From the NCBI RefSeq assembly GCF_003072505.1, contig NZ_NTGB01000001.1, positions 1,847,955 to 1,911,954 of the forward strand: 64,000 nucleotides of DNA. Reading direction: 5' to 3'. This DNA is from Polynucleobacter rarus (GTDB taxonomy: Bacteria > Pseudomonadota > Gammaproteobacteria > Burkholderiales > Burkholderiaceae). The notes under the pieces are model-generated. The model was not told the origin of the DNA and did no database searches. It saw only the letters and a list, made by a program, of their open reading frames with translations. Each line of letters begins with the position of its first letter. Position 1 is the first letter of the stretch. Below, in pieces: positions 1-9,040 of this stretch. Position numbers and translations under genes: made by a program.

Positions 1-1370
1 CGCAATATGTTGCGAACTTTTCTACACAATTAAAATTTTCTGATCTCTCAGAAGAGGTCAATGAACTAGCCAAAAAATCTATCTTAGATGCCGTTGGAGT
101 TTCTCTATCTGGATCTATTTCGGAACCGAATAAAGTACTAGAAAAATATTTACAAAGCCTCAATTGCCAAGGTCCAGCGACTGTCATTGGCTCCAACTTA
201 AAGCTATCGCCAAGGTTTGCGGCTCTTGCCAACGGCACCGCTATGCATGCAGACGACTATGACGACACTTTACAAGCGCAAACGGGTAGATTTCAAGGTA
301 TACACCCTACTTCACCAGTACTCGCAGCACTCTTAGCGTATTCAGAAACTACTCAAGTATCCGGTAAACAATTTTTAAAAGCCTTCCAAGTTGGTGTGGA
401 GGTTTCTTGTCGGTTATTTGATGCAACGCATGTTAACCACATTTTGCATGGCTTTCACTCGACAGGAACCTGTGGCATGCTAGGTGCCACAGTAGGTCTA
501 GCTAACTTACAAAATTTCGACAACCAGGCAACTGCAATTGCTCTCGGTATTGCAGCTAGTCAAGCTGGAGGCCTACAAGAAAATTTTGGCACAATGGTAA
601 AACCGTTTCATGCAGGACGCTCTGCTGAAGGGGCCATCGTGTCGGTCGATCTTCAAAAGATCGGCTTTACTGCATCACCTATTATTCTAGAAGCGAAGAG
701 AGGCTTCTTTCAAGCTTTAGGGGGTGGTTATGAAGCCGATCGACTGCTCGGAAAATTAGGTAATCCATGGTCATTTTTAGACCGCGGAATCTGGCTAAAG
801 CCCTACCCAACCGGCAGCCTCGGACATCCTGCAATGACGGCTATGCATGAGTTAGTTCTTGAGCATCATATTCAAGTAAACGACGTACAAAAAATCATCC
901 TCAAAACGAGTCAAAATATTCACCATACTTTATTGCATCATCGGCCTAAAACAGAGCTGCAAGCGAAGTTTAGCCTTGAGTTTTGTTTAGCAGCGCTCCT
1001 AGTAGACCGAGCCTGTGGACTCAATCAGTTTCATGATGAATATGTCAATCTTCCTGCTATTCAATCAGCTATTCAACTTATCGAATATACCTACTTCACC
1101 CCAGAAGAAGAGAAAAATAATCAACACACAATCGTGACTAGTTTCGTATCGATTGTTCTTAAAAATGGTGAGAGTTACTCGATACGAAAAGATTTTGGGA
1201 AAGGCAATAAAGCAAATCCCATGAGTGAAGCTGAAATTACGGATAAATTCAGAGAATGCTCAGAGTATCGCAAATGGGATAGTAAAAAAACAGAAAATGC
1301 CATCATGTCTATTCGAAACATTGAGGCTTTAGATGATATGCGCCAATTAACGCAGAGCTTAGGATCATGA
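1..1370 (+). CDS. MmgE/PrpD family protein (5' end outside window)
   Basis: The reading frame is open from the first bases of the window (codons begin at position 3), and the translated upstream part (QYVANFSTQLKFSDL, then a LDAVGVSLSG segment) matches the usual N-terminus of MmgE/PrpD proteins, so the true start lies just before the window and the internal ATG at 243 is not the start. The family includes 2-methylcitrate dehydratase and cis-aconitate decarboxylase; the substrate here is unknown. The HADDYDD stretch near 243 corresponds to the family's conserved acidic active-site region. It overlaps the next gene by 4 bp (ATGA), so it is translationally coupled to a Bug binding protein. Confidence 0.88.
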   Translation, partial: QYVANFSTQLKFSDLSEEVNELAKKSILDAVGVSLSGSISEPNKVLEKYLQSLNCQGPATVIGSNLKLSPRFAALANGTAMHADDYDDTLQAQTGRFQGIHPTSPVLAALLAYSETTQVSGKQFLKAFQVGVEVSCRLFDATHVNHILHGFHSTGTCGMLGATVGLANLQNFDNQATAIALGIAASQAGGLQENFGTMVKPFHAGRSAEGAIVSVDLQKIGFTASPIILEAKRGFFQALGGGYEADRLLGKLGNPWSFLDRGIWLKPYPTGSLGHPAMTAMHELVLEHHIQVNDVQKIILKTSQNIHHTLLHHRPKTELQAKFSLEFCLAALLVDRACGLNQFHDEYVNLPAIQSAIQLIEYTYFTPEEEKNNQHTIVTSFVSIVLKNGESYSIRKDFGKGNKANPMSEAEITDKFRECSEYRKWDSKKTENAIMSIRNIEALDDMRQLTQSLGS

Positions 1371-2362
1371 AATCAATGCTCCGCAAAATCACTTATGTCA
1401 TCTTAGGGGCTTTCTATTTATGTTCTTTCTCATATGCTGCTGAACCTTCTAATGATGCAAGCAATTATCCGACAAAGCCTATTCGCTTAATTCTGCCTTT
1501 TCCAGCAGGGGGTGGCACTGATAATTTAGCAAGAATTATGGCGCCCAAGTTATATAAGTTACTAGGGCAGCCAGTTATCATTGATAACCGTCCTGGTGCT
1601 TCTGGGAATATTGCTACAGAGGCGGTAGCTAAAGCTAACCCTGATGGTTATACCGTTCTCATGGGATATAACACTGCCCTCACTTTTAATCCTTTAATTT
1701 TTCAGAATCTCAGTTTTGATATTCAAAAAGACCTCAAACCGGTAACGCTTTTAGCCACCGCAAAATATTTCTTGGTAGTCAATAACTCGGTTCCAGCAAA
1801 ATCATTAAAAGAGCTCATCACCTTAGCTAAAGAAAAACCTGGACAATTAAATTATTCCTCAGGTGGCAATGGTGGGACATTACATTTAGCTGCTGAACTG
1901 TTTAAGTTTAGGACTGGCACTGAAATCACTCATGTGCCTTATAAAGGTGGCGCACCAGCAACGCTCGGGGTTCTCACCGGTGAAGTACAAATGACCGTCG
2001 GTAGTGTGACCTCCTTAATGCCTCATATTAAAACGGGTAAGATTCGACCTCTCGCGGTCACTAGCTTAACGCGTTCCAACGTAATGCCAGATGTACCCAC
2101 CATGAATGAATTAGGCTTAAACGGTTTTAATGTGACGTCTTGGTACGGTCTTTTAGTCCCTAAAAATACTCCCGACGTGATTGTTGCAAAACTAGTCAAA
2201 GCGGCTCACGAAGTGATTGAATCTGACGAAGTAAAAGAGTCGATGGCTAAACAAGGATTAGATGTCACTATCGGTTCACCTACTGAATTTGAAGAAATCA
2301 TCAAAAATGAAACCGCCATGTGGCGTGAACTCAATAAGAAATTAAAAATTACCGCAAATTAA
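1367..2362 (+). CDS. Bug/TctC-type periplasmic substrate-binding protein (Bug 1)
   Basis: The 331-residue product has a signal peptide ending near residue 25 (FSYAAEP) and then the family signature: YPTKPIRLILPFPAGG at 34-49 with TDNLAR following, an NPDGYTVL segment, and HVPYKG. These proteins bind small carboxylates or amides in the periplasm for tripartite tricarboxylate transporters. It starts inside the stop of the preceding MmgE/PrpD gene and is followed 35 bp later by a second MmgE/PrpD gene, so it probably captures the substrate of these enzymes. No TctA or TctB membrane gene is nearby. The ligand cannot be read from the sequence. Confidence 0.93.
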   Translation: MKSMLRKITYVILGAFYLCSFSYAAEPSNDASNYPTKPIRLILPFPAGGGTDNLARIMAPKLYKLLGQPVIIDNRPGASGNIATEAVAKANPDGYTVLMGYNTALTFNPLIFQNLSFDIQKDLKPVTLLATAKYFLVVNNSVPAKSLKELITLAKEKPGQLNYSSGGNGGTLHLAAELFKFRTGTEITHVPYKGGAPATLGVLTGEVQMTVGSVTSLMPHIKTGKIRPLAVTSLTRSNVMPDVPTMNELGLNGFNVTSWYGLLVPKNTPDVIVAKLVKAAHEVIESDEVKESMAKQGLDVTIGSPTEFEEIIKNETAMWRELNKKLKITAN

Positions 2363-2397
2363 TAATCCTAATCATCCCATCTATCTCGAGGATCACA

Positions 2398-3765
2398 ATG
2401 AGTCAAAAAATATCTCCCACCATGCTGAAGTTGAGCAAATATATTTCAGCAGCAACTTCCAAACCGATTCCCAAACAGGTTAGCGAAAGAGCTAAATTAC
2501 ATTTAATTGATACCTTTTCTGCCATGATTTCTGGTTCTAGACTAGAGCCTGGTAAAAAAGCCATTGCCTATGTCAAAACATTAGGTGGCAAACCTGAAGC
2601 AACTGTTATTGGTACCAAAATTCGCACTAGTATGCAAAACGCTGCTCTAGCAAATGGGATGTTTGGTCACGCCGACGAAACGGACGATACGCACCCACCA
2701 TCCTTAACCCATCCAGGAACCAGTGTCGTGCCCTCTGCGCTAGCAGTCAGTGAAACGCGTAAATTGTCTGGTGAAGAATTTTTACGTGCAGTCGTACTCG
2801 GATACGACATTTGTGCAAGAACTTTATTAACTTTAAAGCCAATGCCTTATTTGCGTTCAGGGCATCATGCTGGTGCGACTGGTCAGGTCTTTGGTGCCTC
2901 GGCTGCTGCAGGTGCTCTACTTAAATTGTCTCCACTAGAAGTTCGATACATGCTTTCTTACACGGGTCAACAAACAGCTGGGCTCTACACTATGTTCAGA
3001 GATCCAGAACATATTGAAAAGGCGTATGCGATGGGCGGTATGCCAGCGCATAACGGACTGCAATCGGCCTTAATGGTCAAGTCAGGCTGGACTGGTGTAG
3101 AAGATATTTTTTCTGGAGAGCGTAACTTTTTCTATACCTTTGCACCAGAGGATTACGAGATTAATGATTTAGTAGACGGCCTCGGTAAACGATTTGAGAT
3201 GATGCGGGCATCGATTAAGAGATGGCCGATTGGTGGGCCAATTCAAGGACCCATGCACGTCTTAAATGATCTGCTAAAAGAGCATCAATTTAAAGCAGCG
3301 GATATAGAAAAAATTATTGCCAAGATGCCTGATAAAGAACTAGAGATTGTCAACAACCGGCCGATGCCTGACATCTCTGTGCAACACTTACTATCGGTGA
3401 TGGTGATCGATAACAAACTCACTTTTAAATCTGCACATGATTTTGCCAGAATGAAGGATCCACAAATCTTAAAAATGCGCTCTAAAGTGCATGCCGTGGG
3501 CGATGAATCGTTAACGGATGTGCAAAGACGTTGGCGCTGTGTCATGGAAGTCCATTTAAAAAATGGCACCGTACTACATGGGCAAACCATGGCAGCAAAA
3601 GGTAGTTTTGAAAATCCTTTAAACATTAATGAAGAAAAAGAAAAAGCGATGGATTTAATCGGCCCGATTTTAGGCAAGCCAAGGTCTATAGAGTTGTTAG
3701 ATTACCTGTGGAACATTGATCAGGTAAAAAACATGGCCTCTATTCAAAAATTTATTACAAAGTAA
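2398..3765 (+). CDS. MmgE/PrpD family protein
   Basis: The 455-residue product is full length for the family. It shows the N-terminal helical domain (AKLHLIDTFSAMISGS around 32-47), the acidic GHADETDDTHPPS region near residue 91, and the second domain with RWPIGGPIQG. The family covers dehydratases, decarboxylases and epimerases of tricarboxylic or hydroxy acids in the cytoplasm. A ribosome-binding GAGG lies 7 bases before the ATG. It sits between two Bug genes in a four-gene operon (1-4745). It is only distantly similar to the other three MmgE/PrpD proteins of the window, so each may have its own substrate. Confidence 0.9.
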   Translation: MSQKISPTMLKLSKYISAATSKPIPKQVSERAKLHLIDTFSAMISGSRLEPGKKAIAYVKTLGGKPEATVIGTKIRTSMQNAALANGMFGHADETDDTHPPSLTHPGTSVVPSALAVSETRKLSGEEFLRAVVLGYDICARTLLTLKPMPYLRSGHHAGATGQVFGASAAAGALLKLSPLEVRYMLSYTGQQTAGLYTMFRDPEHIEKAYAMGGMPAHNGLQSALMVKSGWTGVEDIFSGERNFFYTFAPEDYEINDLVDGLGKRFEMMRASIKRWPIGGPIQGPMHVLNDLLKEHQFKAADIEKIIAKMPDKELEIVNNRPMPDISVQHLLSVMVIDNKLTFKSAHDFARMKDPQILKMRSKVHAVGDESLTDVQRRWRCVMEVHLKNGTVLHGQTMAAKGSFENPLNINEEKEKAMDLIGPILGKPRSIELLDYLWNIDQVKNMASIQKFITK

Positions 3766-3782
3766 CTCTTAAGGGAGATCGT

Positions 3783-4745
3783 ATGAAATCATTGATTTGT
3801 TTATCCATCCTCAGTTTGTCAATTGCAAGTAGCGGAATGTTAAAGGCACAAGAGTATCCATCCAAACCAATCCATATTGTCATCCCCTTTGCGCCCGGTG
3901 GTGGCGCTGATGTTTTGATGAGACCGCTCAGCAAAAAACTCAACGAAATTTTAGGTCAACCGATTATTTTAGATAGTAAGCCTGGTGCAAATGGCAATAT
4001 TGGTGCGCAGTTTACGAGTAAAGCCAATCCGGATGGCTATACCCTATTAGTTGGTAATAGTTCCATTCCTATTAGCGTCAGTTTGTATCGCAACTTGGGT
4101 TATGACCCATTAAAAGATCTGACGATGATTAGCTTAATCACTATGGCACCCAGTACCCTGGTAACGAATCCAAGTTACCCAGTAAAAACTGTAAGTGATT
4201 TGATAAAACTAGCAAAAGAAAATCCTGGCAAAATTAACTATGGATCTGCTGGTTCAGGAAGTACTCCTCACTTAGGTATGGAGATGCTAGGTTTAGCGAC
4301 GGGCACGAAGTTTACCCACATTCCATACAAGGGATCTGGTCCCGCTGTAACCGCATTGTTAGGTGGTGAAGTAGATGTATTAATAACAAATACTTCTACC
4401 ATCATGAGTCAAGTTCAATCCAAAAGACTAAACCCTGTAGCAGTTACAAGTTTACAACGCTCGCCGATCATGCCAAACATACCAACTATTTCTGAGACAG
4501 TTCCAAACTTCGAAGTAAAAACTTGGTATGGTTTATTTGGTCCGGCAAATTTACCAAAAGAAATTGTCAATAAATTAAATGCTGCGATCGCTGAGGCAAT
4601 TCGTAGTCCAGAAATCAAAGAACAACTCATCCGCAGTGGTTATGAACCTGAAACCACTTCACCAGAGGGTTTTAATCAACTGATGAAAGATGACGTTGTT
4701 GCGTGGGGTAAAGTTGTAAAAGCTTCAGGTGTTCAGATCGATTAA
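3783..4745 (+). CDS. Bug/TctC-type periplasmic substrate-binding protein (Bug 2)
   Basis: The 320-residue protein has a signal peptide cleaved near residue 22 (GMLKAQ), then YPSKPIHIVIPFAPGG, NPDGYTLLVG, and HIPYKGSGPA. In the ligand-loop signature the usual Thr-Asp is Ala-Asp (GGGADVLMR). AAGGGAG lies 6 bases before the ATG, and the gene is 17 bp behind the MmgE/PrpD gene. It is the last gene of the operon: a strong hairpin follows at 4757-4781. Ligand unknown; a small carboxylate is expected from the family and the neighbours. Confidence 0.93.
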   Translation: MKSLICLSILSLSIASSGMLKAQEYPSKPIHIVIPFAPGGGADVLMRPLSKKLNEILGQPIILDSKPGANGNIGAQFTSKANPDGYTLLVGNSSIPISVSLYRNLGYDPLKDLTMISLITMAPSTLVTNPSYPVKTVSDLIKLAKENPGKINYGSAGSGSTPHLGMEMLGLATGTKFTHIPYKGSGPAVTALLGGEVDVLITNTSTIMSQVQSKRLNPVAVTSLQRSPIMPNIPTISETVPNFEVKTWYGLFGPANLPKEIVNKLNAAIAEAIRSPEIKEQLIRSGYEPETTSPEGFNQLMKDDVVAWGKVVKASGVQID

Positions 4746-4756
4746 GACAATTAAAG

Positions 4757-4781
4757 ACTCCAGTACATAACCTACTGGAGT
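4757..4781. terminator. Bidirectional hairpin terminator between convergent genes
   Basis: A perfect 9-bp stem (ACTCCAGTA at 4757-4765 pairing with TACTGGAGT at 4773-4781) with a 7-base loop lies between the convergent ends of Bug 2 and the LigI-like gene. A short T-rich tail (TTGTATTT) follows on the + strand. Confidence 0.75.
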
Positions 4782-4796
4782 TGTATTTACAAGATC

Positions 4797-5675
4797 TTAG
4801 AAGCCATATAAGCGCGTTGGATTATCCACCATAACTTTTTGGATATTTGTCGGTGTTTGAATCCACTGCGCAATTTGATTCACCAATTCGCCATCATCCG
4901 GCATGGGTGTATTGGGCGCCATATTAACGTGTGGCCAATCAAATCCCCAAACGAGTCTGTCTGGTACAGCCTCTACTAAAGCCTGGGCAAACGGCACGAT
5001 ATCACGATAGAACAGTGGATCTTTAGAGGTACGATAAGGTGCAGAGAGTTTAGACCAAGCTTTGCCCGTCTTTAAGAAATCAATTAGCCCTTGAAAGCCT
5101 TTGGCTTGCACCCCTTGCTCAATCACTGGTCTGCCCATGTGGTCAATCACCACATCAATCGGAAAATCAGCGAAGGTTTCTCTCAAATTCGGCATCTTTT
5201 CAACATCCATCAAAAATTGCGTATGCCAGTTATATTGCTTCACTCTTTCACCTAATTTTTTAGCGGCGTCTAAAGACAGGCCAATTTGATTCACTAAATT
5301 ACAGCGAAAGCCTCGCACACCACCAAGATGTAAACGCTCGAGCTCCGCATCGGTAATCGATTCATCGACGAGTCCAATTGCTCTAAAACGATCTGGCGCA
5401 CTCGCAATGACATCGAGTGCTAAAGAGTTATCTTGTCCATAAACATTCGCATGCACAATCACCGCCCGCTCAATGCCTAACTTCTGAATCAGTTGCATAT
5501 AATCTTCAACACTGACTGCAGGTGGCAAATAAGCTGGATCGTTCATCATGGGATATTTGGTCATATCCCCAAAAAGATGGCAATGACAGTCGGTTGCATT
5601 CTTGGGTAGGGTAATTTTCGGTTGAGAAGTTTCTACGCAAGGCATTGGATTTTGAAATGGTGCGGAATTAGACAT
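4797..5675 (-). CDS. LigI-like amidohydrolase (2-pyrone-4,6-dicarboxylate hydrolase family)
   Basis: The 292-residue length and the pattern of active-site residues fit the 2-pyrone-4,6-dicarboxylate hydrolase/4-sulfomuconolactone hydrolase group of the amidohydrolase superfamily: DCHCHLFGD gives His31 and His33, DHMGRP gives His179, and GFDWPHVN gives Asp246. These almost coincide with the residues known in LigI (His31, His33, His180, Asp248). Such enzymes open lactones in the cytoplasm. The exact substrate is not proven. The gene stands alone, convergent to Bug 2, and no protocatechuate 4,5-cleavage genes are present, so a different lactone is possible. Confidence 0.82.
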   Translation of the reverse strand: MSNSAPFQNPMPCVETSQPKITLPKNATDCHCHLFGDMTKYPMMNDPAYLPPAVSVEDYMQLIQKLGIERAVIVHANVYGQDNSLALDVIASAPDRFRAIGLVDESITDAELERLHLGGVRGFRCNLVNQIGLSLDAAKKLGERVKQYNWHTQFLMDVEKMPNLRETFADFPIDVVIDHMGRPVIEQGVQAKGFQGLIDFLKTGKAWSKLSAPYRTSKDPLFYRDIVPFAQALVEAVPDRLVWGFDWPHVNMAPNTPMPDDGELVNQIAQWIQTPTNIQKVMVDNPTRLYGF

Positions 5676-6082
5676 ATAGATATATAGGAAGGATTAAAAA
5701 AGAAGTTATTTTTTATAACTGTGGTCTCGGAAATTTAATCAATTGATATTGATGTTTTTTGTTATTGCTTGATTATAAAGACTGCAGAGTCTTCCCTCCT
5801 GAATTCTCAAGAAATTGAGTCAATCTTTTTTAAATTCCAATATTTTTCAAACAACAAACCCGCATTTAGGGATTACCCCATATTAAAAAATGAAAAGATG
5901 GCGTGTAATATAAATAAATAGAAATATTAAAAAATGAGTGAGACAAACCTTTCATTTAAATAACTTGTGTCATTGAGATATTGAAGTGAAATTATTAAAC
6001 ACCCTATTTGACGCTGCAAACTATTAGTTAATCAGATGGACTAGTTTATCTAGTTGCAAAGTAGTGCTGATTTTTTTGATTT
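5676..6082. other. Intergenic region without a gene (407 bp)
   Basis: This AT-rich stretch separates two divergent genes and holds no convincing open frame. It contains an inverted repeat at 5778-5793 (AAGACT, 4 bases, AGTCTT), a small 5-bp hairpin at 5806-5819 followed by a T run, and a pair of inverted repeats at 6019-6054 close to the cytochrome gene. It presumably carries the promoters of both flanking genes, but I cannot place -35/-10 elements with confidence. Confidence 0.6.
6019..6054. promoter_or_regulatory. Two adjacent inverted repeats, candidate operators
   Basis: AACTATTAGTT (6019-6029) and ACTAG-N5-CTAGT (6040-6054) lie 29-64 bp before the cytochrome c start. Their related half-sites (ACTA/TAGT) suggest one regulator binding twice. 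This is inference from symmetry only. Confidence 0.35.
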
Positions 6083-6502
6083 ATGAAACAAATGCTCTTA
6101 CAGGCTTCAACTCTTCTTATGCATAATAAAAACAAACTTCTCCTCTTTATTTCTAGCATCATCTCTTTAGCCATATTTCCATTGCAATCTTTTTCACAAA
6201 ATGTAAGCTTAGGTGAAAAGGCTTTTAATGAATGCCAGGCTTGCCATAGTCTCGAGCCGGGCGTCAACCTCATTGGGCCTTCTTTAGCTGGGATAGTGAA
6301 CCGGCAGATTGCGGCGGATGCTAGTTATCGATATTCAAAATCTCTAAAAAATGCTACGGGTAATTGGGATGTCAGTACTTTGAATAAATTCATTGAAAAT
6401 CCCCAAGCACTCTTTCCAGGCAACAGAATGCCCTACTCTGGCCTTAGTAATGCAGCTGAGCGTAAAGCTTTAATCGACTACCTAATGACTTTTAAACCTT
6501 AA
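6083..6502 (+). CDS. Class I cytochrome c
   Basis: The 139-residue protein has an N-terminal hydrophobic export segment (about residues 18-39, SFSQ cleavage) and one haem site CQACH (Cys51, Cys54, His55), with NRMPYSG giving the likely sixth ligand Met116. This is the mitochondrial/c2-like fold of soluble periplasmic cytochromes. It heads an operon with a gamma subunit and an FAD dehydrogenase, so it most likely accepts their electrons. Related dehydrogenases normally use a larger three-haem cytochrome, so a single-haem partner is notable. An alternative start is Met13 (position 6119); neither start has a clear ribosome site. Confidence 0.88.
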   Translation: MKQMLLQASTLLMHNKNKLLLFISSIISLAIFPLQSFSQNVSLGEKAFNECQACHSLEPGVNLIGPSLAGIVNRQIAADASYRYSKSLKNATGNWDVSTLNKFIENPQALFPGNRMPYSGLSNAAERKALIDYLMTFKP

Positions 6503-6515
6503 TTTATATACTACT

Positions 6516-7229
6516 ATGCCAAATTCAACCAATGATCGAAGAGACTTCCTGAAGGGTGCTTTAGTAGGAACTTCTGTTGCCATGACATCAGGTGTTTCAA
6601 CACAGGCTTTAGCTGCTGACAAACCTCAAGCAATGACAGCTAACACGGACAGTCAGGGATATATTTTTTTCAATCTAGAAGAACAAGAGTGGATTGAACG
6701 TTTAGTCAATCACATGATTCCTGCAGATAAGCTCAGCCCTAAAGGGACTGACCTTGGTGTTCATTTTTATATTGACCGCGCCTTAGCTGGCGGCTGGGGC
6801 AAAGGTGACAAACTATATCAAGCAGGGCCATGGAAAAAAGGCCTGCCAACTCAAGGATATCAACTGCCGTTAACGCCAGCCAACTTATACAAAGTAGCGA
6901 TTGAACAGTCGAACCTGTATTGTCAAAAAAAGTATGGCAATAAGTTTTCTAAAATCTCGGCCGCTCAAACAGAAGAATTTCTACTTGATTTAAAAGACGG
7001 CAAAGTTTCATTTACTGATGGGCCTCCTGCACAAGTATTTTTCTCCATGCTTTATCAGAATGTGATGGAAGGAATGTTTGCGGATCCAATCTATGGCGGC
7101 AATAAAGATAAAGCTGCGTGGAAAATGATTGGTTTTCCAGGCGCGGTTGCAACCCATGCCCAAAATGTAGAGAAATACTTTAATAAACCCTATAAAGCGC
7201 CGATTTTTGGTATTGGCGATTTAAGCTAA
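6516..7229 (+). CDS. Gluconate 2-dehydrogenase subunit 3 family protein (gamma subunit), Tat-exported
   Basis: The 237-residue protein opens with a twin-arginine signal (DRRDFLKGALVGTS, cleavage near residue 33) and continues with the subunit 3 pattern (FFNLEEQEWIERLVNHMIPAD, then FYIDRAL and the C-terminal GGNKDKAAWKMIGFPG). In gluconate, sorbitol and fructose dehydrogenases this small subunit escorts the folded FAD subunit through the Tat system. It lies 13 bp after the cytochrome gene and 11 bp before the FAD subunit, consistent with that role. A close paralogue is at 48542-49285. Confidence 0.88.
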   Translation: MPNSTNDRRDFLKGALVGTSVAMTSGVSTQALAADKPQAMTANTDSQGYIFFNLEEQEWIERLVNHMIPADKLSPKGTDLGVHFYIDRALAGGWGKGDKLYQAGPWKKGLPTQGYQLPLTPANLYKVAIEQSNLYCQKKYGNKFSKISAAQTEEFLLDLKDGKVSFTDGPPAQVFFSMLYQNVMEGMFADPIYGGNKDKAAWKMIGFPGAVATHAQNVEKYFNKPYKAPIFGIGDLS

Positions 7230-7240
7230 CGGAACAGATC

Positions 7241-9013
7241 ATGTCTACAAAATTAAAAGAAGTTGATGTGGTTATCGTCGGTATGGGCTGGACTGGTGGC
7301 ATTCTTGCCAAGGAATTATCAGAAACTGGACTCTCAGTTCTAGCTCTTGAGCGTGGTGATTTTAAAACGACCGCAGATGACTATTCATTGCCTAATATTC
7401 GAGATGAGTTACGTTATACGATTCGACAAGAACTAATGCAAAACGCGTCTAGAGATACTCTCAGCGCTCGTAATAATCCTAGTCAAGAAGCACTCCCAAT
7501 GAGAAGGTTAGGTTCATTTCTACCAGGTGAGGGCGTTGGTGGTTCAGCTATTCACTGGAGTGGTGGCACTTGGCGCTGGACGGATATGGATTTTAAAATT
7601 CGTTCGATGTATGAAGATCGATATGGTAAAAAATTTATACCCGAGGATATGACGATTCAAGACTGGGGTATCACCTACGCGGAACTGGAGCCTTATTACG
7701 ATAAATTTGAAAAAGTGGCTGGCGTCTCCGGTAAAGCAGGTAATTTAAATGGCAAAACTCAAGCGGGTGGTAATCCTTTTGAGGGTAGTCGTAAAAATGA
7801 ATATCCACTACCGCCCTTAAAAACTATTTTATCTGCCAAGATTTTCGAAGAGGTGGCCTCGAATCAGGGATACCATCCTTTTCCACGGCCATCGGCGAAT
7901 GCTTCCCAAGCTTATACCAATCCTGATGGCGCAAACTTTGGGGCTTGTCAATATTGCGGTTATTGTCAACGTTTTGGTTGCGAGTCCAATGCAAAAGGTG
8001 GACCGCAGATGACGGTGATTCCGATTGCGATGAAAAAACCAAACTTTGAATTACGTCTCAACACTTGGGTTACTCAAATTAATAAAGACTCAAACGGTAA
8101 AAAAGTAACGGGCGTTACCTACACCAATTTAAAGACTGGGGAAGAGTTTATTCAACCGGCCGCCCTCGTTTTAATGTGTGCCTTTGCCTTTAATAACGTT
8201 CACTTGATGCTGCTATCCAAAATTGGTACTCCCTATGACCCGGTCACAGGCAAAGGCTTAATTGGTAAAAATTACGCCTACGATACAGGTGTTGGTGCTG
8301 AATTATTTTTTGAAGATAAACACTTTAACCCTTTCATCAATGCTGGGGGTACTAATACTGTCATTGATGATTTCCATGCAAACTGGAATTTTGATCGCTC
8401 AGGCCCAGGTTTTGTTGGTGGCTACATTGTCTCAGCGGGACATAATACGAACCTGCCGATTGGGTATCGTCCTGTCCCAAAAGGAACTCCAATGTGGGGA
8501 AGTAAATGGAAAGAAGAAACAGCGAAGTGGTATCAAACTGCAATGGGCATTTCTACCCGATCAGGTGTATTACCTCATCGTCATAATTACTATGATCTGG
8601 ATCCAACCTACAAAAATGCCTTTGGTCAACCTCTGATGCGTTTGACGTTTGACTATCATGAGAACGAATTAAAGATGGATACCCATGGTGCTGGCATTGT
8701 TAATCAGATGATCAAAGCGCTCAATCCGACCAAGTTTTCGAATGCCGTTGCGACCAAGCGTTCTTGGAATACCGTCCCCTATCAAAGTACGCACAGTACT
8801 GGCGGAACCATTATGGGAACGTCTCCAGCTAACAGTGTCGTCAACAAGTATCAACAAAGTTGGGACTGTCCAAATTTATTTATCTTAGGTGCTAGTGTGT
8901 TTGTTCATAACAGTGCTTATCAACCTACTGGCTTAGTGGGAGCCCTTGCTTATTGGACAGCGGATGCGATCAAAAACAAATATCTAAAAAATCCTGACAA
9001 ATTGATTTCTTGA
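7241..9013 (+). CDS. GMC-family FAD dehydrogenase large subunit with ferredoxin-like Cys cluster
   Basis: The 590-residue protein has the FAD-binding VIVGMGWTGG (12-20), the GMC signature region GEGVGGSAIHWSG (96-108) and the C-terminal catalytic segment STHSTGGTIMG with His518 followed by His556/Asn557. It lacks its own signal, fitting piggy-back export with the upstream gamma subunit. Residues 236-247 contain four cysteines spaced C-x2-C-x2-C-x4-C, which suggest an iron-sulfur cluster as in FAD-dependent glucose and fructose dehydrogenases. The likely role is periplasmic oxidation of a sugar, polyol or hydroxyacid with electrons passed to cytochrome c. Substrate unknown. It is a paralogue of 49301-51073. 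Confidence 0.88.
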   Translation: MSTKLKEVDVVIVGMGWTGGILAKELSETGLSVLALERGDFKTTADDYSLPNIRDELRYTIRQELMQNASRDTLSARNNPSQEALPMRRLGSFLPGEGVGGSAIHWSGGTWRWTDMDFKIRSMYEDRYGKKFIPEDMTIQDWGITYAELEPYYDKFEKVAGVSGKAGNLNGKTQAGGNPFEGSRKNEYPLPPLKTILSAKIFEEVASNQGYHPFPRPSANASQAYTNPDGANFGACQYCGYCQRFGCESNAKGGPQMTVIPIAMKKPNFELRLNTWVTQINKDSNGKKVTGVTYTNLKTGEEFIQPAALVLMCAFAFNNVHLMLLSKIGTPYDPVTGKGLIGKNYAYDTGVGAELFFEDKHFNPFINAGGTNTVIDDFHANWNFDRSGPGFVGGYIVSAGHNTNLPIGYRPVPKGTPMWGSKWKEETAKWYQTAMGISTRSGVLPHRHNYYDLDPTYKNAFGQPLMRLTFDYHENELKMDTHGAGIVNQMIKALNPTKFSNAVATKRSWNTVPYQSTHSTGGTIMGTSPANSVVNKYQQSWDCPNLFILGASVFVHNSAYQPTGLVGALAYWTADAIKNKYLKNPDKLIS

Positions 9014-9040
9014 TACATGAAAAGAATAGAGGATTTGATA

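Noticed and set aside
243..1370. ATG at 243 as start of the first MmgE/PrpD gene
   Set aside because: The frame is open to the window edge and the upstream residues match the conserved N-terminal domain, so the gene begins outside the window.
3285..3677. 130-codon frame on the minus strand inside an MmgE/PrpD gene
   Set aside because: It mirrors conserved coding sequence of the real gene; composition is that of an antisense shadow.
5778..5819. Hairpins at 5778-5793 and 5806-5819 as terminators
   Set aside because: Both flanking genes start here rather than end, so no transcript needs termination; stems are short.
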